13,372 nt of DNA from positions 1 through 13,372 of the forward strand of contig JANXRT010000251.1 in the NCBI GenBank assembly GCA_025356735.1, in the 5' to 3' direction. The notes under the pieces are model-generated. The model was not told where the DNA came from and searched no databases. It saw nothing but the letters and a program-made list of their open reading frames with translations. Every line of letters starts with the position of its first letter. Position 1 is the stretch's first letter. The DNA comes from Acetobacteraceae bacterium (GTDB taxonomy: Bacteria > Pseudomonadota > Alphaproteobacteria > Acetobacterales > Acetobacteraceae). This document shows, one piece after another, positions 7,821 through 13,372 of this stretch. Position numbers and translations under genes: made by a program.

Positions 7821-9091
7821 TGAGCCATTGCCACGTCATCGGCGGGGGCCTTGCCGGCCTGTCGGCGGCACTGACCCTGTGCGCCGCCGGCCGCGAGGTG
7901 ACCGTGCATGAGGCCGCCGCCCAGGCCGGCGGGCGCTGCCGGTCGTATTTCGACCGCGAGCTCGGCATCCGCGTCGATAACGGCAACCACCTGCTGCTGT
8001 CCGGCAACGAGGATGCCATGGCCTACATCGACCGGATCGATGCGCGCGGCACGCTCAAGGCGCCAGGAGGTGAATCCGGCGGCGTGTCGGGCGGCCGCGG
8101 AAAGGCGCGCTTCCCGTTCATGGACCTCAAGACCGGCCAACGCTGGACCCTGCGGCCGAACCGCGGGCGCACGCCCTGGTGGATCTTCTCGGACCACCGC
8201 CGGGTGCCGAACACCACGCCCATCGATTATCTGCGGCTGCTGGCGCTGACCCAGATCACCGACGATCGCAGCGTGGCCGAGGCGATGGCGCACAACACCC
8301 TCTATTCGCGGCTGATCGAGCCACTGGCGGTCTCGGCGTTGAACACCAGGCCGGAGAAAGGCCTGGCGCGGCTGCTTGGCGCCGTCATTCGCGAAAGCCT
8401 GATGCGAGGCGGGTCGGCCTGCGTGCCGCTGTCGCCGGTGCGCGGCTGGTCCGAGTCGCTGATCGACCCGGCGCTGCACTGGCTGGCCCTGCATGGCGGA
8501 CGGGTGCTGCTCGGCTCACGGGTGATGGCGCTTGATCTTGACGGCCAGGCGGTGACCGGCCTGCGGCTTGGCGACACGACGCTGGCGCTGGAGCAGGGCG
8601 ACGGCGTCGTGCTGGCTGTTCCCGCCGCCGCCGCTGCCGCGTTGCTGCCGGAGCTTGAGCTGCCCGACGAGTTCGAGGCGATCGTCAACCTGCATTACCG
8701 GTTTGACGCGGAGCCTGGCGAGGCCGGCTTCATCGGCCTGGTCGGCGGGCTGGCGGAGTGGGTGTTCGTCAAGCCGGGCCATGTCTCGGTGACGATCAGC
8801 GCCGCCAGGGCAATCGTCGAGCAGCCGGCCGACGCGCTGGCGGCGCGCGTCTGGCCGGAGGTTTCCCGCGCGCTCGGCATCACCGGCCCGCTGCCGGCCT
8901 GGCGCGTGGTCAAGGAGAAGCGTGCCACCTTCGCCGCGACCGCTGCCCAGGATCGGCTCCGACCGGCGGCGCGGACCGGGCGCGCGAACCTGGTGCTGGC
9001 CGGCGACTGGACCGCAACGGGCTTGCCCGCAACCATCGAAGGTGCAATCAGGTCCGGCCGGACTGCGGCCGAGTTGCTGCTCGCGGCATGA
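7820..9091 (+). CDS. hpnE: Hydroxysqualene dehydroxylase HpnE
   Basis: The protein is a 423-residue FAD-dependent amine-oxidase-fold enzyme that reduces hydroxysqualene to squalene, the last step before cyclisation. The FAD dinucleotide motif VIGGGLAGLSAA is at residues 6-17, followed by the E-x5-GGRCRS segment (31-42) and a D-N-G-x-H motif (53-57). The C-terminal FAD signature 'LVLAGDWTATGLPATIEGA' precedes 'RSGRTAAELLL'. The ATG at 7820 overlaps the hpnD stop by one base and has no obvious ribosome binding site, which fits coupling. A glycine/serine-rich stretch at about residues 82-95 appears to be an insertion before the conserved 'FPFMDLKTGQRWTLRPN' region. Otherwise it looks complete. 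Confidence 0.92.
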   Translation: MSHCHVIGGGLAGLSAALTLCAAGREVTVHEAAAQAGGRCRSYFDRELGIRVDNGNHLLLSGNEDAMAYIDRIDARGTLKAPGGESGGVSGGRGKARFPFMDLKTGQRWTLRPNRGRTPWWIFSDHRRVPNTTPIDYLRLLALTQITDDRSVAEAMAHNTLYSRLIEPLAVSALNTRPEKGLARLLGAVIRESLMRGGSACVPLSPVRGWSESLIDPALHWLALHGGRVLLGSRVMALDLDGQAVTGLRLGDTTLALEQGDGVVLAVPAAAAAALLPELELPDEFEAIVNLHYRFDAEPGEAGFIGLVGGLAEWVFVKPGHVSVTISAARAIVEQPADALAARVWPEVSRALGITGPLPAWRVVKEKRATFAATAAQDRLRPAARTGRANLVLAGDWTATGLPATIEGAIRSGRTAAELLLAA

Positions 9092-11064
9092 TCCACGCCG
9101 AATTGCCCGCGAGCCCCATGCCCTACGATTTTCTGAGCCCTGCCGCCGTTGCCTCCGGTACCGACCTGATGGACGGCGTGGACCGTGCCGCGGCGGCGCT
9201 GGCGCGGCGCCAGTGCCCGGATGGGCATTGGGTTTTCGAACTCGAGGCCGATGCCACAATTCCCGCCGAGTACGTCCTGCTCGAGCATTATCTGGGCCGC
9301 ATCGATTCGGAGCTTCAGGGCAAGATCGGCGTTTACCTGCGCGGGATCCAGGGCGCGCATGGCGGCTGGCCGCTTTTCCACCACGGCGCCTTCAACCTGT
9401 CGGCATCGGTGAAGGCGTATTTCGCCCTGAAGGCGATCGGCGACGATCCCGCCACGCCGCACATGGCCCAGGCGCGCGAAGCGATCCTGAAGCACGGCGG
9501 CGCCGAGCGCAGCAATGTCTTCACCCGCATCCAGCTGGCGCTGTTCGCGCAGGTGCCATGGCGCGCGGTGCCGGTGATGCCGGTTGAGATCATGCGCCTG
9601 CCGCTGTGGTTCCCGTTCCACATCTCGAAGATCAGCTACTGGTCGCGCACCGTGATGGTGCCGCTGCTGGTGCTGATGGCGCTCAAGCCGACCGCGCGCA
9701 ACCCGCTTGGCGTTTCCGTCCAGGAGCTGTTCCGCACCCCGCCCGAGGCGATCACCGACTGGATACGCGGCCCCTACCGCTCGTTCTGGGGACGGTTCTT
9801 CAGCACCATCGACACGGTTCTGCGCCGGGTCGAGCCGGCTTTTCCCCGCGCCCGCCGTTGCCGCTCGATCGAGTCCGCCTGGCGCTTCGTAAGCCAGCGC
9901 CTCAACGGCGAGGACGGCCTGGGCGGGATCTATCCGGCGATGGCCAACGCGCTGATGATGTTTGCGGCGATCGGCGTCGCCGACGACGACCCCGCCGCGG
10001 CGACCGCATGGCGGGCCGTTCGAAGGCTGCTGGTGATCGAGCCAGAGCGTGCGTATTGCCAACCCTGCCTGTCGCCGGTCTGGGATACCGGCCTCGCCGG
10101 GCTCGCCATGGCCGAAGCCGGGCTTGTCGCCGAGGCGGGTGCTGCCTGCACATGGCTGCGGCCGCGCCAGATCCTGGATGTGGCCGGCGACTGGGCGGTG
10201 CGCCGGCCCGGCATCGTGCCCGGCGGCTGGGCGTTCCAATATGCCAACCCGCACTATCCCGATGTCGACGACACCGCCGTCGTCGGCATGTTGCTGGCCC
10301 GCGACGGCGACCCGGCGCACGGGCCAGCGATCGGCCGGGCGCGGGACTGGATCCTCGGCATGCAGTCTCGGCACGGCGCCAGCAAGGGCGGCTGGGGCGC
10401 GTTCGAGCCGGAGAACACCCACCTTCACCTCAACCACATCCCGTTCGCCGACCACGGCGCGCTGCTCGACCCGCCGACCGCCGACGTCACGGCGCGCTGC
10501 GTGTCGTTCCTGTCGCAAATCGGCATGGCACCCGATGATCCGGCGCTGGCGCGCGGGATCGCCTACCTGCTGCGCGAGCAGGAGCCCGGCGGCAGCTGGT
10601 ACGGAAGATGGGGCACCAACCACATCTACGGCACCTGGTCGGTGCTGTGCGCGCTAAACGCCGCCGGCCTGCCGCACGACGCACCCTGCATCCGCCGCGC
10701 CGTTGCTTGGCTGATCTCGGTGCAGCGCCCCGATGGCGGCTGGGGCGAGGACGAAGAGACCTACGACCACGCACCGCCTGGCCGGTATCACGAAAGCACG
10801 CCGAGCCAGACCGCTTGGGCGCTGCTCGGGCTGATGGCCGTCGGCGAGGTCGAAAGCGATGCCGTCGCCCGTGGCATCGGCTACCTGCTGGCGACCCAGG
10901 ATGCCGAGGGGGAATGGATCGAGCTTCCGTACACTGCTGTCGGTTTTCCCCGGGTTTTCTACCTCCGCTACCACGGTTACCGATTGTTTTTCCCGCTGAT
11001 GGCGCTGGCGCGTTTTCGCAATCTCAGCCAGGCCAACAGCCGCAAGGTCGAGTTTGGCTACTGA
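9088..11064 (+). CDS. shc: Squalene-hopene cyclase
   Basis: The protein is a 658-residue class II triterpene cyclase (also called HpnF) that protonates squalene and cyclises it to hopene or hopanol, as a monotopic membrane enzyme. The catalytic acid motif DVDDTA is intact at residues 392-397. Terpene-cyclase QW-type repeats are visible, including QCPDGHW near the N-terminus, QEPGGSW, and QRPDGGW at 546-552 followed by GED. The C-terminal 'LPYTAVGFPRVFYLRYHGY' segment is also characteristic. Length matches bacterial SHCs. The ATG at 9088 overlaps the hpnE stop as ATGA; the frame is open upstream to 8758 but that part lies inside hpnE. The long open frame on the opposite strand is a composition artefact. 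Confidence 0.96.
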   Translation: MIHAELPASPMPYDFLSPAAVASGTDLMDGVDRAAAALARRQCPDGHWVFELEADATIPAEYVLLEHYLGRIDSELQGKIGVYLRGIQGAHGGWPLFHHGAFNLSASVKAYFALKAIGDDPATPHMAQAREAILKHGGAERSNVFTRIQLALFAQVPWRAVPVMPVEIMRLPLWFPFHISKISYWSRTVMVPLLVLMALKPTARNPLGVSVQELFRTPPEAITDWIRGPYRSFWGRFFSTIDTVLRRVEPAFPRARRCRSIESAWRFVSQRLNGEDGLGGIYPAMANALMMFAAIGVADDDPAAATAWRAVRRLLVIEPERAYCQPCLSPVWDTGLAGLAMAEAGLVAEAGAACTWLRPRQILDVAGDWAVRRPGIVPGGWAFQYANPHYPDVDDTAVVGMLLARDGDPAHGPAIGRARDWILGMQSRHGASKGGWGAFEPENTHLHLNHIPFADHGALLDPPTADVTARCVSFLSQIGMAPDDPALARGIAYLLREQEPGGSWYGRWGTNHIYGTWSVLCALNAAGLPHDAPCIRRAVAWLISVQRPDGGWGEDEETYDHAPPGRYHESTPSQTAWALLGLMAVGEVESDAVARGIGYLLATQDAEGEWIELPYTAVGFPRVFYLRYHGYRLFFPLMALARFRNLSQANSRKVEFGY

Positions 11065-11713
11065 TCTCCGCTCCGCGAGAGCCGGGGTGGTGGTCGGACT
11101 GGAGGCGGAGGCGCGCATCGCAAGGTGGCTCGGCCTGCCGGTCGAGGTCGGCGGCGGCGGCGCCGAGGGTGCCACGGTGGCGGCCGGCCGGTTGGTTGCA
11201 TCCGGTGCGCACGCTCTTATCAGCTTTGGCCTGTGCGGCGGCCTGAGGCCCGATCTGACCGCCGGCGAGCTGCTGGTTCCGACGGTGATCCTGTGCGACG
11301 ACGGCGCCCGGTTCGAGACCAATGCGGCGCTGAATTCCTATATGGGGGGAGCCACGCCTCACATCATGCTCGCCGGCAGCCGAATTCTTTCCCGTGCGTG
11401 CGAGAAAGCGGCGATGTGGCGCGAAACCGGCGCGGCGGCGGTCGATCTCGAAAGCGGCGCTGTGGCCCGGGCGGCCGTGGCGCACGGGCTGGCGCATGCC
11501 TGCCTGCGGGCGGTCTGCGATCCCGCCGGCGACGACCTTCCGCCGGCGGCCGTAGCGGCGCTGGATGGCGCGGGCCGGATCCGAGGCGGCGCCGTCGCCT
11601 GGTCGGTGCTTTCGCATCCGGGCCAGTTGGGCGCGTTGATCGCGTTAGCGGCCAACGCCGCCGCGGCACGCCGCGCGCTGATGAGGCGAGTCAGGATTAT
11701 AGCCGCACCTTAA
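11054..11713 (+). CDS. hpnG: Hopanoid-associated phosphorylase HpnG
   Basis: The protein is about 219 residues of the purine-nucleoside-phosphorylase/MTA-SAH-nucleosidase fold. HpnG is known to remove adenine from adenosylhopane, giving ribosylhopane on the way to bacteriohopanetetrol. Visible motifs are the glycine-rich 'SFGLCGGLRPDL' in the base/ribose pocket, a mid-domain 'NAALNSYMGGATPHIM' region, and 'AVDLESGAVARAA', whose Glu would bind the ribose. I took TTG 11054, which overlaps shc by 11 bases with AAGG about 7 nt upstream. GTG 11087 or 11090 is possible but would cut close to the first beta strand. It is the last gene of the operon. The enzyme that makes its substrate, HpnH, is not encoded within this window. 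Confidence 0.88.
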   Translation: MATDLRSARAGVVVGLEAEARIARWLGLPVEVGGGGAEGATVAAGRLVASGAHALISFGLCGGLRPDLTAGELLVPTVILCDDGARFETNAALNSYMGGATPHIMLAGSRILSRACEKAAMWRETGAAAVDLESGAVARAAVAHGLAHACLRAVCDPAGDDLPPAAVAALDGAGRIRGGAVAWSVLSHPGQLGALIALAANAAAARRALMRRVRIIAAP

Positions 11714-11714
11714 C

Positions 11715-11773
11715 GGATGCGCTCCGGGCGCTTCCCCAATGCCTGAAGGTGGGGCGGGGTTTGGGGCGTAGCA
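11715..11773. repeat. GC-rich repeat, copy 2, interrupted
   Basis: ATGCGCTCC at 11717-11725 followed by GGGCG matches 31-45 apart from one missing C. The 16-nt core GGGCGGGGTTTGGGGC recurs exactly at 11752-11767. Between the two blocks lies about 22 nt absent from copy 1, containing CCCCA (11734-11738) that can pair with TGGGG (11750-11754). The GCCCC arm of the copy-1 hairpin is lost here. This is a diverged member of the same element family, placed directly after the hpnG stop. Confidence 0.55.
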
Positions 11774-11781
11774 GGCCAAGG

Positions 11782-11811
11782 TTCCGACTGGCTGCCTTCG
11801 GCCAGTTGGAA
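11782..11811. terminator. Stem-loop between convergent hpnG and glycosyltransferase genes
   Basis: TTCCGACTGGC (11782-11792) pairs with GCCAGTTGGAA (11801-11811) over 11 positions, with one G-T pair and an 8-nt loop. No T-run follows on either strand, so it is not a textbook intrinsic terminator. Its position between convergent genes suggests transcript-end protection or a bidirectional stop. Confidence 0.45.
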
Positions 11812-11819
11812 TACCTGCA

Positions 11820-11849
11820 GAGGGAGGGCCCATGCTTTTTTACTCCCTC
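11820..11849 (-). terminator. Stem-loop spanning the glycosyltransferase stop codon
   Basis: GAGGGAG (11820-11826) pairs with CTCCCTC (11843-11849) around a 16-nt loop that contains six T residues on the plus strand. The stem includes the last codons of the minus-strand glycosyltransferase reading frame, whose stop lies at 11840-11842. A role in ending either convergent transcript is an inference; the T-run is inside the loop and not after the stem. Confidence 0.35.
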
Positions 11850-12914
11850 AAATACCGCTCAAGCTCCAATCCGGCCCGTTGCCAGGTGAATTGCTCGATA
11901 TTCCGCGTTCCGGCCTGCTGGACCCGACGCCGCAACGCGGCATCCTCGGTGATCGCGACCAGGTTGCGCAGCATCGCGTCGTGGTCTCCAGGAGGGCTGA
12001 GCAACGCGGTCTCGCCATCGGTCGCGAATTCGCGGAAGCCGCCGATATCCGTGCCGACGAAGGCGCAGCCGCATGCCATGGCTTCGGACGGGGGCACTCC
12101 CTAACCCTCGGCCAGACTGGCGCCGAGATAGACGGCATTCTTGTTGTAGATGCGCGCGACGAGGTCGTCCTGGGTAGGCTCCTGGAAGTAGTCGATCCAG
12201 ACCGGCATGTCGGGGCCGCGCGGCGGCACCTCGAACATCGAGACGGGTATGTGAGGAAAGCGCTCATGGTAGCGCCGCAGGACGGCGAGGGCATCCGGCA
12301 CGCCCTTGATGGCCTGATGGTGATAGAGGCTCATCGGCCGCCGATCGGACGGCGCGGTGACGCGGAAGCGGCCGAGATCGAGCCCGTTCGGGATATGACG
12401 TATGTCGGTGGCGCCGATCCGCGTGCCGATCTCCTCAAGCCATCTGGAGATCACGATCTTGCGCAGCGGCAGGCGCCAGGTGGCGTTGACCTCGTCCTCG
12501 GGGGCATCCCAGATCTCGTGATGCTGGATTAGGTAGAATTTTCTTCCATTTGCGGCTGGCAGGGCGGCCACTGGCGTTGCGGTGGACCAAGCGGTGGTAA
12601 TGGTCGCGTCGGCGTCGGGCATCGAGCCACCCCGCAGATCCGCGACGAGGGCCAGCCGGACCTTGGGATGCAGGGCATGCCAGGGCACCAGGGGACGGTT
12701 GAGCAGGCGCTTGCGTGCCGCCCACAGGCGCTTGCGCAGGAAATCGAGCGGCGGGAGCTTTCGCCGGCGGCAACAGGCGGCGAGGAAACACGATGGTCAC
12801 GGCGTGGCCCCTTGCCGCCAGGAAGTCGGCATATTCATAGACCACGCGGTAACCGCCGATCGGGGTCGGCGTGTAGTATGGCAGCACGAAGTTGATCCGC
12901 AGCGGCGAGATCAA
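11840..12914 (-). pseudogene. Family-4-type glycosyltransferase, broken by frameshift and amber stop
   Basis: The intact product would be about 357 residues of the GT-B fold, transferring a sugar in surface polysaccharide synthesis. The N-terminal domain begins 'LRINFVLPYYTPTPIGGYRV', a typical GGxxxV glycosyltransferase start. Reading from TTG 12914 (AGAAGG 8 nt upstream, overlapping the flippase stop as TTGA), the frame is good to about 12762. The homologous sequence then continues one frame over from about 12760 ('LPPLDFLRKRLW', later 'HIPNGLDLGRF'). Within the EX7E nucleotide-sugar motif the frame meets TAG at 12101-12103 and resumes as 'GVPPSEAMACGCAF' to the stop at 11840. Family members usually have Trp or Phe at that position, and TGG to TAG is one change. 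Two independent lesions suggest a decaying gene, unless either is a sequencing error. Confidence 0.85.
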
Positions 12915-13372
12915 AGCGGCTGCCTTCTGACGGGCACTACCTTGAGGCCAATGCGGCGAAACACTGCCGTGTCCCGATCGGTCCAGAAATCGAGCCCCGA
13001 CAGCGCAACGGCGAACACAGCCAGGTAGATCGACGCATCCAGCGCCAGGAACGCGAGGCCGATCAGCCGGCCACCGGCAGGCTGTACCGTCTGGGCGATC
13101 CACACGCCGAGGCAGGCGGCCAGGGTGGCGAGCAGCAGCCGCCACAGCCAGTCGCCCATGGTCTTGAACCATGGCATGGCGAAGCGGCGGTGGAACAGCA
13201 CCAGGAAGTAGGCCGAGCCCGCGACGTTGGCCGCGATGATGCCGGCGAGCCCGAACGATGGTGCCAGCCCGACCGTAAGGCCGATGTTCAGCACCATGCT
13301 CAGGACCGCGTAGTAGGTCTCGTAGCGCGGCTGCCCGGCGGCCCGCACCATGGTCGTGCCGCCGCCGGTGAG
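12911..13372 (-). CDS. Polysaccharide flippase (Wzx/MATE-like), C-terminal part
   Basis: The 5' end lies beyond the window; the last 153 codons are present and end in TGA at 12911-12913. The first visible residues, 'LTGGGTTMVRAAGQPRYETY', match the loop of oligosaccharide flippases where a T-G-x-G-x-x-x-x-x-A-x-G-x-P stretch leads into a transmembrane pair. At least four hydrophobic segments follow: about 'YAVLSMVLNIGLTVGL', 'LAGIIAANVAGSAYFLVLF', 'WRLLLATLAACLGVWIA' and 'LIGLAFLALDASIYLAVF'. Family members move lipid-linked oligosaccharide across the inner membrane. It sits directly upstream of, and overlaps, the broken glycosyltransferase, so this is the 3' end of a polysaccharide locus. 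The ATG at 13351 is internal, not the start. Confidence 0.8.
   Translation of the reverse strand, partial: LTGGGTTMVRAAGQPRYETYYAVLSMVLNIGLTVGLAPSFGLAGIIAANVAGSAYFLVLFHRRFAMPWFKTMGDWLWRLLLATLAACLGVWIAQTVQPAGGRLIGLAFLALDASIYLAVFAVALSGLDFWTDRDTAVFRRIGLKVVPVRRQPL

Noticed and set aside
8695..10623. 642-codon open frame on the minus strand across shc
   Set aside because: shc on the plus strand has all cyclase motifs; the antisense translation is low-complexity and matches no family pattern.
11879..12532. Plus-strand open frame of 217 codons opposite the glycosyltransferase
   Set aside because: The minus strand carries conserved glycosyltransferase motifs; the plus-strand translation is a shadow that only looks attractive because the real gene is broken into pieces.
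12435..13172. Minus-strand 245-codon frame as a single gene
   Set aside because: Its first part is out of frame with the flippase, its middle is the true glycosyltransferase N-terminus, and its last part is shifted shadow sequence; it is a mosaic made by the frameshift.
1..13372. CRISPR arrays, tRNA or rRNA genes, insertion sequences, phage or toxin-antitoxin genes
   Set aside because: I saw no regularly spaced repeats, no cloverleaf or rRNA-like sequence, and no transposase, integrase or toxin-like product on either strand.

Overview
The window is G+C-rich chromosomal DNA (about two-thirds G+C or more by eye), with tightly packed genes and many ATGA-type start/stop overlaps. A contiguous hpnABCDEFG block with hpnL divergent from it points to a hopanoid-producing alphaproteobacterium, most likely Rhodospirillales-like. 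That placement is inferred from gene order and composition, not from a database match.

Layout: (1) 1-144 is a short non-coding stretch with a GC-rich hairpin repeat. (2) 145-2914 (+) is a compact three-gene group: a hot-dog acyl-CoA thioesterase, an atypical short-chain dehydrogenase lacking the catalytic Tyr and Lys, and a secreted family-5 (oligopeptide/nickel type) ABC substrate-binding protein with no permease or ATPase beside it. (3) 2919-3887 (-) is hpnL, a membrane protein of hopanoid loci, ending 4 bp from the substrate-binding protein gene. (4) 3888-4016 is the divergent control region between hpnL and hpnA; both genes appear to start with TTG. (5) 4017-11713 (+) is an uninterrupted operon: hpnA (sugar epimerase-like), hpnB (glycosyltransferase), hpnC and hpnD (squalene-synthase-like pair), hpnE (FAD enzyme), shc/hpnF (squalene-hopene cyclase) and hpnG (nucleoside phosphorylase-like). 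Every junction overlaps by 1 to 11 bases. (6) 11714-11839 is a convergent intergenic region with a second copy of the GC-rich repeat and two hairpins. (7) 11840-13372 (-) is the 3' end of a polysaccharide locus: a family-4-type glycosyltransferase broken by a frameshift and an in-frame amber codon, and the C-terminal part of a Wzx-type flippase that runs off the window.

How the genes work together: HpnD joins two farnesyl diphosphates to presqualene diphosphate, HpnC converts this to hydroxysqualene, HpnE reduces that to squalene, and Shc cyclises squalene to hopene/hopanol. HpnG acts later on the side chain (adenosylhopane to ribosylhopane). Its partner HpnH, which makes adenosylhopane, is not in the window. 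HpnA and HpnB probably belong to sugar or head-group chemistry, and HpnL to hopanoid-related membrane functions.

I found no CRISPR array, tRNA, rRNA, transposase or clearly new multi-gene system. The points most worth a second look are the doubly broken glycosyltransferase, the SDR with a substituted active site, the orphan substrate-binding protein in a thioesterase/SDR operon, the two related GC-rich repeats bracketing the metabolic block, and a glycine-rich insertion in HpnE.
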